Shown: one piece after another, positions 1 to 12,745 of the stretch | How the letters are laid out: every line of letters begins with the position of its first letter | Position numbering within the stretch: the stretch's first letter is position 1 | NCBI GenBank assembly: GCA_025642065.1 | Contig: JAODUP010000510.1 | Location: forward strand, 352,501-416,500 | Direction: 5' to 3' | DNA length: 64,000 nucleotides | Origin: Paralvinella palmiformis | Lineage: Eukaryota > Annelida > Polychaeta > Terebellida > Alvinellidae | Notes under the pieces: generated by a model | The model's database searches: none | The model's input: only the letters and a program-made list of their open reading frames with translations | What the model was told of the DNA's origin: nothing | Translations under genes and position numbers: made by a program

Positions 1-1089
1 CATTTCAAAAACTGGTAATTTGTACTCATAGTCTGGATGTACATGGTTGGAGTTTCTTTTTTCTGGGGGTTATTTCAGTAGATGGTGACCATATTGGACC
101 AACTGTAAATAAAATGCATGTGATTTAATTATGATTAACCTCTAAGATTAAGTCAAATAACATGGATTATTTATTCAGTTTACCAAACTCATGATAATCA
201 CAATCATAGTTATTTCTTCAGCATTAAAGGACTTGTTGATATAATTATTCATTGTATTTCAATATTAATATGAAAGATTACAGAATTTTACATCGAAAAC
301 TAAGAAATTTAATTCAATGATTATTGATTGGCAGCCAGCAGGCGATGATATAGGTATTACAATTATTTTTCGCTTGGCTACTTTTTCCACCTTGTAAATT
401 TGGGAAATGAGTCCTGGACATTTTCCTCGACTGTTGTGGGAATGATGGCCTGCACAATAATCACCCCAATAATTCATTTTCTTGCTGTACGAATGATACT
501 GTAATTTGTTTTTTGGTAATCTACCATGTCTACCGCAAGGTGGCAGCACCGCATATTACATGCCAAACAGCCGTGCAGCTGTCCCATCTTCCCCTATACG
601 ATCTGATTATACTCTAATGTTAACTTTACATCTTGCCTTTAGAACATTCCCATGACCACAGTCTAGATCTAACTCTAACATGGTAAAATCTTGACACAGC
701 ACTTAATTATATACAAAGCAGCTTGCATTGTGACAAAAGCACTTAATTCTTAAAATTAAATATTACTAATTCTTCAAACATCTATTCCCAAAACTGGAGG
801 TTGCTCTGCTCATTTAGCCTAACTTGTGCACAAAAGGGGCCATAAAACAGCAACATTTACTCACTGCTCTTGGTACAAAAGGGATTAGTGACTTCTTTTC
901 AGAAGTATTTAAATAACAACCAGCCCCTCACTGACTCCATCAGTTTCCAATACAATTACAGTCTCTATACATCGGTCTTTACTCGGTCAATATAACAAGT
1001 TATCAATGCATAGTTATTTGTCATTATAACTGATAGATTTATTTTGTCATCTGAAAAGCCTTAATCATAATGCTGAATTTGTAATATTC
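1..1089. other. No gene recognised (left edge)
   Basis: AT-rich sequence. A 94-codon open frame on - (265-549) has several Cys and Lys residues but no recognisable family and no convincing splice sites, so it is not called as a gene. I see no other coding signal. Confidence 0.4.
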
Positions 1090-1301
1090 TGACTGACTAC
1101 GCCAAAAGTGTAGAGAAAATGTGCCAGATTCTGCTAGGGGACAATCCTAACCCTGTGTGGCATTCCGCTCATTGGCTTAATCTCCTCGGTCAAGATATAA
1201 CACCCAAAGCTGTGATAAAACATGTTGTCGAGATCAACAAATACAGCTGGAATCACCATCAACCTGCAGCTGGTTCAAAGAGCATTGCCGTAAAAACCTG
1301 A
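1080..1301 (+). CDS. Possible terminal exon of an unidentified gene
   Basis: An open frame runs from after a TGA at 1074-1076 to a TGA at 1299-1301. It encodes about 70 residues with a codon and residue mix that looks coding, including motifs such as NPVWHSAHWLNLLGQD and NKYSWNHHQPAAG. An AG acceptor is possible near 1108. An ATG at 1119 is in frame, so a very small intact ORF is also possible. It lies only about 230 bp before the first recognisable MUTYH exon but does not resemble a MUTYH N-terminus. The frame closes with a stop rather than a clear donor, so a last exon of an upstream + strand gene is the most natural reading. I do not recognise the family. Confidence 0.3.
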   Translation, partial: CNILTDYAKSVEKMCQILLGDNPNPVWHSAHWLNLLGQDITPKAVIKHVVEINKYSWNHHQPAAGSKSIAVKT

Positions 1302-1533
1302 AGCTGTTGATGTACTTGGTGTATGCTTCATGAAAACAAATACATGCTACTTCATGTTATTCTTAATGATCATTATATGTGTTTTTTACAATTTGAGAAT
1401 GGTTTATTTACTTCTGATAAATTTGTAATAATGAAAAATTTATTCTTCCATCAGTCTATATTTTAATATTATAATCGTTGTAATAACATTATTAATAATA
1501 ATATATTATTAATATTATCCTTTACCTGCTGAA

Positions 1534-4500
1534 GTGAGTGGAACCTGCCACAATGTACACAGGTTCAGTGACCATGAAATAGATTTGTTAAGGACAAAAC
1601 TGCTCAATTGGTATGATAACTCACAGAGACAACTGCCGTGGAGATCCAAGGTATGCTATAGTTTCCATCTGCCCTTATATTACATATCTGTGATTGTGGT
1701 ACTTATCTCTAGAGAGTCACCCCCAAGTCATACGTCCCAAATGTGACTCACTACCGAGGCTAAGAAAGGAACTCACTCTGTCTATATATTAACATACAAA
1801 ATTCTATTGTAGGTCTTATATTGCTACGTTCATGGAATTGTTATAAAGGATTGTCTTCCATATTTGTATAATTTCATATATATGTGTGTGTGTTTCATGA
1901 ATCTGAAAAAAAATTATTGTATAGTTCTTTATTAAGTTTATTTATATTTTGTTGTAGGCAAAAGATGAAAAAGATGTCAATAAAAGAGCATATGCAGGTA
2001 ACTAGTTTAATTATTTTAATGAATGGAGTATCTTAGTAAAACCTGTTAAGCAGATGGCACTGCTATACAACTAGGTTATGGATGATACATTTCCAAGTTG
2101 TGTGCTGTTAGAAAGGTTTTATAAAACTATGTTGTCTCCCAGATCACGATAAGTGATGGACCAACAGCTCACTCCCACACTCATATGATAAAAGAGTATG
2201 GTACGAGTAAGTTTACTCAATAAACTGATTCTATACGAGAAAAATTCTTCACAGTGAGCAAATTGCTAAAAACCACAAAAGAAAAGATCTAGAAAAGGTT
2301 CCAGGCTTTCAGCTGCATACTTTAAACATCCGTATATGTCAGGATATTAAATTTATCTGTTTTCCTTTTTAATATTTACCTACTTAATATTTTTCTGGAG
2401 GTAGAAGATGTATCATAATGGAGCAATAATATTTAACACTGTGATGAATAAATAAACCAGGCACGCTTTGCATTGTGGGATTTATAGGGGGTCCGCTGAG
2501 TTAGTTTTTGGCATAATTATAACAGATCCAGAACATTGACGTTTATGGTTAAAATGGCGTGATTATCATGGTATTATCGCTCAGCGGGCCCCCTATAAAT
2601 CCAACAATGCAAAGCGTGGCTGGTCTGTTTTGGTTTTTGACGTCGTCATGCTTCAGGCTTATTAAGTGACATATATCGCTATGGCTTAGATCTGTAGTCC
2701 ATCCCTTAACAAACACAATTCATCTAGCAAAACATCATTAGCTACGCACTTCTCCTTATTTTCATATACACTCTTAAGTATTACTTATTCATCACCATAT
2801 TCATCTTCAGTTAGTTTGGGGGTCATATCTCAAATTAGTTCTAATGTACCCTATTACTCTTAAGACGTATATCAGTGTTTTGAAAAGGGAACAATAAAGA
2901 ATGGAAGGGCTGTATCAGTGATGTTCTAAACATGCAGATTACATTTGGGATAATTAAAGAATTCATATATTATAAGTTCTAACTTCCCAATTTCAATAAT
3001 TGTAACAGAATATTCTACTCTTTACACATAGTTTGGGTGTCTGAAGTAATGCTACAACAGACACAAGTGGCCACTGTAATTGACTATTACAACAAATGGA
3101 TGAAGGTAAATGAATATACTACTTTAAAGTTAAGTATCACCAAATAAGCAAATATATACAAAATGGTTTAATAACAACATTTTCTAAATACACAGAGTCT
3201 TTCTTTTATGCCGTCTTCCAAATGGCATTCTTTACGAATCAACTTTTTATGTGACTGACTATTTAAAAAATAAGTTTTCTCTTACAGAAATGGCCGACAT
3301 TACAAGACCTTGCCATGGCTAACCTGGAGGTAACAGCATAACTTTTTAATTAAGTATCTTTGTTACAGTTTGGCACTAATACTAACTATTCTTAAATGAA
3401 CCGAAACAGCTATAGTACAGCAGAATTAGACAAACACATGCACACACATAACAATCATAGTTTCTGCTATTCTCTGGCTGGTTTGATTCATTTAAGAATA
3501 TTTTGTATTTTAATGTTACTATGATGCAATTTATTTCGCTTTATAATTTCTTTGTTCTTAGATGTTATTTTCATTAATCAATTGTTGTTACGTTTTGTAC
3601 CAGGAAGTAAACGAAGTGTGGTCTGGACTTGGATATTATTCCAGAGGTCAAAGATTACACCAAGGAGCTTGTAAGGTATGGTTCGTTTTTGTTAATCGAG
3701 ACTTGTGACTATATTAGTTTGAGCTTTTTGGTATACTCACCATGAGTCTGATTATATGTATAACAGTACTGTCTACACCGTCCTATCCCTTTATTAGGTG
3801 GTAAATGAATTAGATGGTCAGATGCCATGTTCTGCCAAGCACCTTGAAAAGCTGCCGGGTGTAGGAAGATATACAGCTTCTGCTGTTGCTTCTATTGCAA
3901 TGGGAGAGGTAACTATTGTCCACATTTCTCATTGTTAGTTAAAACAGTTTTAGAGCTCAGAATTGGTCCACTTTGACACTGTGCCTGTTTTAAAATCCAA
4001 CTGAAACTGGTCAACGTAAAATAATGTTTTTTTTTACTGATGTATTGTTGAACTGGACTCTCTTACACTTGTTCTTTGAACTCAGGAATTGATTTATCTT
4101 TATTGTCACAGCATAAAAAGGAAGATTTTGTCACATTTTAATACAATATGACAAAAATAAATTATTAATTTTGCTTTATTATATGTGCAAGATCATGTAA
4201 ATATGTTTATATCTAATATACAAATATAATTATTTAGCAGTTGTTATACTGGTATGTATGTGAGAAAGAGAGGGAATTAACATAGTTGTAGATTCAGATT
4301 ATTTTTAGTATAGTTCAGCAAAAACAATTTTTTTCTATGTATTACTGATGGCTATATAAATATATATGATATTTATATTTTGATTAATAACCATGATATT
4401 TATGGTAGATATTGGTAGATTTTGAATTAATTCTATAAATAAACACTTTGGTGTCTAAAATCTAGACCAACATGAAGCATTCAGGTTTTCAAAAAATATA

Positions 4501-7500
4501 TAAAATTGTGTTTTTTTTCTTCTGGTTGTTATAAATCTTTAAATAACTCAGCTGATGAGAACAAAAAGGTTTTAATAAGAATACGACCACCAACCATTGT
4601 CTTGACATAGAGAATTATAAAACCTTTAGAACAAGGTTTTTTCTTTTCATAGTTATGTTGTCAGTATTTAAATGTAGCATATGTTCTCTATAAATACAAC
4701 AATATTGATTAATTCTTCAAAATTCCAGCGTGTTGGTCTAGTAGATGGCAATGTTTCTCGTGTGTTCGCCAGGTTACGAATTATAGGAGCAGTTATATCA
4801 AACAATAATGTTACATCAGAGCTGTGGTAAGTTAATACATTGACCCCTTTACGTTATTTTAACTGATAAAACATGAATGATAATTACATTAAATATGAAT
4901 TGTTTTACATATATAGTCTTGGCTTTTTGGTATACTGCACGTGCATCACCCTTTATGTTTTGCTGATGTCCTATTCAGGAGACTAGCTAATGATACTGTG
5001 GATCCTGATAGACCAGGTGATTATAACCAGGCTTTAATGGAACTGGGAGCAATGGTGTGTACTCCTAAAAGTCCTCAGTGTTCAAGGTGTCCATTGGCAT
5101 CACTCTGTTTATCTAAGTTACAGGCGAGTTACATTAATCTGTTGGCTACACAAGAAAATTAGCTTTTTTATGACTGACTGGTTAAATAAAAATTATTGCT
5201 ATATCATTGTATTTACTGTTACTGATACTGGACTACAAATATCCCCAGCATCATTATGATATTTCTGGGTTTTATGTAGGAAGAAAGACGCAAAGAAAGC
5301 TGCGCAGCTAAGATGTTGAAGATGAACAATGGTAGAGGAAAACACAGTCTATATCAGTTTTGCGGTTAGTAACTCATCCATCATTGATTACCATACTTAC
5401 TCCCTTTTTTGACATCCTGTGCAATTAATAATTAATTCTAGAATTTCACTAAATCATAGAGTAAATTATCTGATACGGTGGGTTTTAAAGCAGTGACCAT
5501 TCACACGAGTTCATGAATTGATGGTTATCTCATGTTGAATATATCCTAAAACAACCCTGACAATTCGATATTTCTTGAATATTAGATTTGATCAATTTCA
5601 TGATGTTTGGCGGAACATATTATGTGGTTATGCTTTAATAAAATAAAGTTATGAGGAAAATAGCATGCCATGACATGCAGCAAATAAATACACGACCTTC
5701 AGGCTCCATAAACATTATTATTATTTTGATACAGATGTATACCATAATGAGACTTGTATCAGTCCTCATTGTTACCCATATATCAGACCAAACCTAGGAG
5801 AGATGCCCATGACAATTAGAACACTATAATGTAAACCTCCAAAAATATAGGTTCAAATCCGACTAAGACCCGTATTCGCAAAAGTTATTTCCCTAGGTGG
5901 ATTACTCTTGGCAGTCTACCTTACAGGTGACCAATGCTGAAACTTAACTACTCAATCAGGCCAAGACAAACATGCTACGTTACCAATCCCTTTACCACAA
6001 ACATGGTGATGAGTGATGCAGTCATTTCTGACAATTTCATGGTGTAGGTAAATTCAAGTGAGAAACCAGCCATTTATATAGAAATTGTTTGTTTTCATTT
6101 GTTCGACAACTTCTCTGTTCAACACTTGGATGTCTTTATTCATTAACAAATCTTTCCTGGGACTCTTCCAACATTGTTAACTATATAAATTTATATCAAT
6201 CTAAACGAACTTGGGTGTCTTTTAAATGAAAATGTTATTAAAACTAGTTGATGGCAGCATGTGTAAATCTTTGGATAATGTAGTCATCATACACTAATTA
6301 TGATAGCATTTAACAAATAATTATATCCTTTTGGGTTACAATCATTGGTTCAATTTAAGTTATGATTGTGTGAATAAATATTACAAATATTTCTCTTTAT
6401 TATATCAAATAATGTATGATGTTAATTATCAATGTGCTACCAATTTGGAAGTTTAATAAAATATATCTTTGTATGTATATATCGTGTATAAAACTATAGA
6501 TTGTGTGAAAACCCAAAGAAAATATGGTACTTACCAGACATGGAGTCAATTCCATTTTGTCAATTCCAATTCCACATAAACTTCAAATTCCAAATGTATC
6601 AATTCCAATTCCATTTTTTACTGACTCTTTACCTACTACTTTTTACCACAAGTAGGTACTCTGAGTACCTACTGCAAATACCTACTCCGAGTAGTTTATA
6701 TTCCAAGTAGGATTGTCATGGAAGAAATATTTCTGAATCAAAAAATTAAATGGTAAATTAATTTGTGGATAAAACATTTTTCATAGGAAACTTCAATTCA
6801 AAATTTATCAATTCCAATTCCATTTTTTTAAATAATCAATTCCAATATTCCGGAATTGGAATTGATGGTCAATTCCAATTCCAGAATTGAATTGAACCCA
6901 TGTCTGGTACTTACTAAGTTTGCATTGAATCGGACTTCTTTATAACTCTTTCTGTTTATATCCCAACAGTGATAAATTAATAACAAATAACAAACTGTTC
7001 TTCATATTATACTTAGTTATAAGTTACTGTTATTTAACAGATATAGAAGACTGTGAGTTGTGCTTACCTTCTGATAAGTTTTGTGAAGTCAGGTATGAGA
7101 CATTTTGCTGATATATTTCCACCAAGCATTTTTTAAATAAGCCATTGTCATTACAGCATCACTGTTATTGAGTTCATCATGTCAGAGAAATATCCGAACT
7201 TAATTATTTACAATTATATTTGAATGCAAAAGGTATGTCTTATGCTAAATTATGTAAATCAGTTATTAAGTGGGTGATAATACATCAACTCTGTAAATAG
7301 TTAAATGTGTAATCTGCACCAGATCTTATATAAACTATGTCAGTCAAACTTTACTTATTACTTTTGATAACTGCACCATGTTCTTCACGAGTACTGATTG
7401 AAATATTTGTGCTATTTCAACGGAAGAGTGTCACATGATATATGTAGCTGTTAATGTTCATGTGCAAGTAATAATCATTCTGTATTATCACCATAGTACA

Positions 7501-10500
7501 CATCTAATGATGTGTAATTTGTCTAATAGTTTAAGTACTAGCAGCCACAAACATGTCTTAATTTTGTGACTTAAAATTATATATTGGTTGGTGGAAGCAA
7601 ACCAGATTTTTCTTTTATATTTTGTCAAATTTTGTTGGAAGTTGTCTTTTTTAAATATAACCAGAAATCAGACTTCTTGTAACTGAGGCTCGCTTATACC
7701 TGATGGTATGCAGCAGGTTATTCGAGTCCTGTTCTTTTTCCAGTCACAATCCGTTAGTTGGTTTAGTGTACAGATTTTTATTTGGGCATAATTTTTAAGT
7801 AATTGTTATATTTTGATTTACTGTAGTCTCGGAGTAACAATCTATCCTCAAAAAAGTAAGAAGAAGCCACCGAGAATTGAAAAGAGAGCTGTATGTGTAT
7901 TGAGCAAAAACCTAGGCGGTGATATGACAGAAGAATATCTTATCATACAGCGACATGACAAAGGTACCTTTGGGTTTGTTGTTTCGGCGACCTTCCATCC
8001 GAACATAACTAATGTATTAAGCTTGTTCATTTGGAAGTATTTTAGGAATGTGAGATCTTTTGATATGCTTTCATTCACCACATGTATGTAGGTTAATAAA
8101 ACACACAAGTAACAGGCATTGGGAAATGGTTGCAGCCACAATAAACATTGGCTAGGACAGTTTAAAAGGCCATATAGCTATTAAACGGTAAGGTGCCCAA
8201 AAAGGTCTAGTGTATGATCTTTCAGTAGCGCCATGATAAAAGCAGATCATGAACAGGAACCAGTGTAGATGAAGATTCATATTAGTGCATATAATAATGA
8301 ATTGGGCCTACAGGGGGTTGAAGGCCTTCTTCAAGGCGATTGCCACAAATATGCTAATCAAGTGGTTATATTGATGTCTGGCATTTTTTTATTCTGTTCA
8401 AAATAATAACGTTAATACCAGTATTTTGAAAATGTTTTGACTAACATAATTTATGTTTTGCTAATATGATTCAGAGCATATACCAGCCTAGCTGAGTACA
8501 GTAGATTATAATATTATTTCATGCCTATTAATGATAACCTTGCTTTTTAAATCTACTCCTTTATCCTATAATTATCCTATATTTTCCTACAATGTTGAAG
8601 AGCACTCTCCTACATTAAGGAACTGGATGTGATCTGTGGTAAATTAATCTGGATCAAACTGGAGGTTATCACTGTACTATATCATTCAAGAGTTTACACC
8701 CTTATTATACAGATACCAATATATACTTCACGTGCGTATAAGTTGTTTTTTTGGGTAGTGAAAAGGGGAGTTTTATTATTCAATAAATTTTCACCAAACT
8801 GTTATTTGCATCTCACAAACATGCCGGTCTTTATTTAATAATACTTGATAGTCACACGCTGTTACCTACCAGTACATCCAGATGTGCTGTGAAACAATGA
8901 ATTAATAACACTTGCCAATTGAAGTGACAGTCAGGCGTGTTTGTGGTGTTTGTGTTTGTGGTGTTTGTGTGAGTGTGTTGGAACAAAATCGCCACATCTC
9001 TGCCTACTAGTCTTAGTCAATAAATTAAGATTTATTTTCACCAAACTGTTATTTGGATCTCACAAACATGCTAGTCTTTATGTAATATAATACTTGATAG
9101 TCAGGCGTTGTTAACTACTGGTACCACCAGATGATTAGCGATAATATAAAAATCACTGTTCACATTGCAAACCACTTGCTGTGAAACAATTAATTAATAA
9201 CACTTGTCAGTTGAAGGGAGTCTACAATCAACCTTGTTTAGTGTGACAAGTTTGTTTATTTATATTAGTTATAACATCAAAGCAAAATTGTGTGTGTGTG
9301 TGTGTGTGTGTGTGTCTCTTACCTCTCTCTCTCTCTCTGTGTTTGTTATCTACTGGGTCGACTATGTATTTGGTATAATTCAGTGAAGGTAGGTAAATTT
9401 GGGTGAGTTTATTATCCAAATTTGGTTGCACAACAATATCAGTTTTGTTATAAGGGATTTATCCCATAACGTTGTCTTCTCATAACCCATATTAGAAAAT
9501 AATAATAAATAATAACTGGATTTTGTAAAATTGTAATTAATGTTTTAAAATAATTTAATATATAGACAATGTCCAACAACATTCTCTATAGTTGTTGGAT
9601 TAAAATATCATCTTAGAATTGCTATTTTGAAGCTATCAGTCTAGAGAAATACAGACATGTGATACCTTGGGAACAGGGTTAAAGCCAGACAACCACCACT
9701 AATGGCATACTTATGACAAGAACAAATATTTATAACTTGACATAATTACCTTTGGGACAACTTATGGATCCTAGATCTTGGTGACCTTATTATATAATAG
9801 CTTGGATCCATCTTAATACCAAATGATTACTGGATGTTATGTTTATTAAAAATTATAGTATTAAATAAATATTATTAATCTTGCATATTTTAGTTGGCAT
9901 CTTTGAAGAATATTACCTATATCAAATAACTTATTATCATATTGTTATATATCTGTTGTTTATGTTGATTATCATTGCAAAATTATCTTATCAGAACAAA
10001 TTAATAGATTAAGTCGGCCCCAAAGTTTCTTTTTGGATATTAATCTAGAATATATGCCAGAAGTCAGAATTTACCAATAAAACAATCCTAATTTTAATCA
10101 GCTACGCTGGTGTTCTCTGCTGATCAATAATGTTCAAGCTTGAATCCAGCAGGACTGTTAGAATATCAGATTTGAGCATTGAGTATAATAATAAATACAA
10201 CGTCAACAAAAACACCCGCGTATAAAACGTTTATTAAATTGTGTTCACACTTATATTATATAACAATTAGCCTTTTTGATCTAAGGCAAATATTTTATAT
10301 AAGTTAAGTACTGTCTCTTTTGATAGGTTTACTAGCAAATATGTGGGAATTCCCAAGTGTTGATGTGCCAGTTACAACAACAATCGGTGAGGCACAGCAG
10401 TATATTAATCAGTATTTGGAGAACAATTTATCGATGAAGACCCAATCTGTTAGCAGATCTTATATAACAGAGGTATGACAAACATGACCATCAGTTACTT

Positions 10501-12651
10501 AATAAACTGAACTTATTCAAAGATTTGAATCTGATAAGTCTATATTATCTACCTTGTTAAACACCTTAGTTTAATCTTCTTATCAAATATATAGGGTCTT
10601 ACACAAATTTGGTATATTATTATTATTATTATTCTGGATTAGGAGCCAATAAAAAACATGTGTAAAGCTATTATTTTCTAACTCTCTTCTTGTAGATAGT
10701 GCATGCCTTTTCACACATCCAGCAAACTTATATTGTTGAGAAGATGAAGTTAACATCGGATATGAGCTTTAACTCTGGTAAATGTAACCAGGCAATAAGA
10801 TGGGTTACAGAGGATGAATTTAATGAAGCCGCAATGTCATCAGCCATGAGAAAGGTAGACATGCATGAGTAATCCAGTTCTGTATTATGTTTTATTTGAT
10901 GGTGTGTATATGTTACAGTTTTATGAAATCCCTAATTTTTTCAGTGATTTCAGGAAATAAATTAAAAATGGAGTCCAGGTATTTTCTGAAATCACTAATG
11001 CCTATGTCATCTTGTAGACTAGCTGTAGTCAATCCAACACACTTGATATATACAAAATAACACTCCCCATAATCACTGGTTAATTTTGTCTTGTGTTATT
11101 GTGTGCAATTTAATAATAACAGTTTTATATGAATATTATTTATTAAAACCAACAACTACAGACTCCACATTCAAATATCTTTGTATTGTATTAACGTAAT
11201 GATTAAGAGTGAAAAAGCCTAATCTCTAAGTCCTGCTCAAATATTTGGTTCAGTTGCTACATATTGTACAAGACATTTGCAATACTGTCAACATATAACA
11301 TGCATAGATGCTACAAATAATCACATCCAGTCTGCATGGACGGCTGCAAGTCAAGCTGGGTGGCTGGCAGGGTGTCAGGCTGGGTGGCTGGCTGCGTGGC
11401 TGGCAGGATGTCTGGCTGAGTAACACAATAGCATCAGTGTCAAGCCAGTGACATTTTTTCTTAGGCCAAAAGGGGGGGGTAACTTTTTTAGATACAATGG
11501 GGTGGGAACTTTTTTACCATATTAAATATAGGTGTGTACATGTTATATATAACATTATTAAAAGATAATTTGGGGCAATTTTTGCAGAAGGGGGTCACTT
11601 TTTTATCTGCGAAAGGGGCGAGGAGTAACTTTTTTTGTCGTTCTCCAATAACGTAATTTCTGAACCCCCCCCCCCCCAGAAATAAATTCTGACCAGTCCC
11701 TAAACCAATAATGCTGTGTATTTTGTATTGCATTTCTTTCATATGGACATAGATTTGCTCTGTGATAGCCCCAGACAACTGTGACCATTATATTAATTAT
11801 CATGTGAAAAGTCACAACTATTTGTAATTAAATGAGGTAAAGAGACTGCAAATGAAATACTAAGATTCGTGTGTGTGTCACTGGACCAAAGTTATATGCC
11901 TATGTCCTTCCTATAAATACACACTGGCACAGTGCTCTTGATTCGTAGGACCTCATTATACTTGCACTTCCATTACACAAATTCACTAAACAGACTTTAG
12001 TAAGGTAGTGAAATATATACACCATTAAATCAGTGATTTCCTGAAATCACTGAAAACAAATTCAGTGATTTTGTGAGATCACTGATTTCACAACATCACT
12101 GACATATGATTCAAAATGAACATTATTTATATAGGTATTTATAATCACTTATTTTAGCTGGTATTTTGTAGCCATCTGTACTAATGTTCTATTTGTTTGT
12201 TTCTCAATTAACGACTTGTTTTATTGTTTTACATCTGTGTTATTTACACATTCATTATTATATATGCTTATCCTTCTTCAGATTTTTAAAGCAGTGAAGG
12301 ATCTGTATAATTCCAGCAGTAGCCAGGTAAATTGTTTACACCAAACTCGTGCATTAACGTCCAAAGTTTGGTTAGTTGTCTCAATCAGAAACGTTATGCA
12401 CATATTATGTATAATTTTTTCCTTTGTATCTGTCATAATTGTGCACATTTGTGGGTTTATAATCCAAGCTTATATCACTGTCTATATTACATGTAGCATC
12501 ATCGGAATGATGACTCCAGCTATTTAATAGTCTGTAAATGTGCTGGTGACAAATGGTGATATAATTTCAGAAAAACAAATTATGTTTAAAGAAAGTGAAT
12601 AAAGATGGCAAGAAACAACTCGACATGAAGGCATTCTTCAGCAAGAGATGA
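1534..12651 (+). CDS. MUTYH: Adenine DNA glycosylase (MUTYH), 15 exons found, 5' end missing
   Basis: Removes adenine mispaired with 8-oxoguanine in base excision repair, in nucleus and mitochondria (family knowledge). Exons: 1534-1650, 1958-1997, 3032-3105, 3288-3329, 3604-3675, 3798-3908, 4729-4826, 4979-5123, 5280-5364, 7041-7092, 7827-7963, 10327-10472, 10696-10854, 12282-12326, 12571-12651. They sum to 1404 nt, so 467 residues in one frame. Seen: [14 protein letters not shown]; the catalytic-Glu motif [14 protein letters not shown]; helix-hairpin-helix [16 protein letters not shown]; catalytic Asp in [12 protein letters not shown]; the 4Fe-4S cysteines C-x6-C-x2-C-x5-C ([17 protein letters not shown]); a NUDIX-like 8-oxoG recognition domain with [12 protein letters not shown] and [11 protein letters not shown]; a C-terminal PIP box QLDMKAFF. 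The first exon has no in-frame ATG (the frame stays open back to 1513, and 1534 is GTG), so at least one 5' exon is missing. The intron after 5123 starts with GC. A polyA signal lies at 12740. Confidence 0.95.
2456..2628. mobile_element. Small MITE with ~46-bp terminal inverted repeats
   Basis: The left arm (2456-2500, beginning ACCAGGCACGCTTTGCATTG) and the right arm (2580-2627) are near-perfect inverted repeats around about 80 bp of unique sequence. It lies in a MUTYH intron. It has no coding capacity, so it is a non-autonomous DNA element or a hairpin repeat. I could not identify a clean target-site duplication. Confidence 0.65.
6527..6914. mobile_element. Non-autonomous hAT-like MITE with 8-bp target duplication
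   Basis: The element (6535-6906) starts CAGACATGG and ends CCATGTCTG, followed inward by several copies of a GAATTGGAATTGA-type motif on both arms. It is flanked by the exact 8-bp direct repeat GTACTTAC (6527-6534 and 6907-6914), the target-site length of hAT transposons. It lies in a MUTYH intron and has no ORF. Related copies are at 17814 and 40268. Confidence 0.8.
8777..9218. repeat. Diverged tandem duplication in a MUTYH intron
   Basis: The segments 8777-8925 and 9018-9218 share long stretches: TTTTCACCAAACTGTTATTTG, CTCACAAACATG, ATACTTGATAGTCA, then TGCTGTGAAACAAT and AATTAATAACACTTG. The second copy has about 50 bp extra near its middle. No coding potential. Confidence 0.6.
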
Positions 12652-12739
12652 TACTGAGTAAAATTATAAGATTTATCTATTTTTTGGGGATGTTTTATAA
12701 TATGTTTTGTTTACACTGCCACTAAAATATGATGATTTT

Positions 12740-12745
12740 AATAAA
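12740..12745 (+). terminator. MUTYH polyadenylation signal
   Basis: An AATAAA hexamer 89 bp after the MUTYH stop codon, in the expected position for a short 3' UTR. Confidence 0.6.

Noticed and set aside
265..549. 94-codon frame on - with CGRHGRLPKNK and many His/Cys
   Set aside because: No recognisable family and no clear splice borders; AT-rich surroundings.
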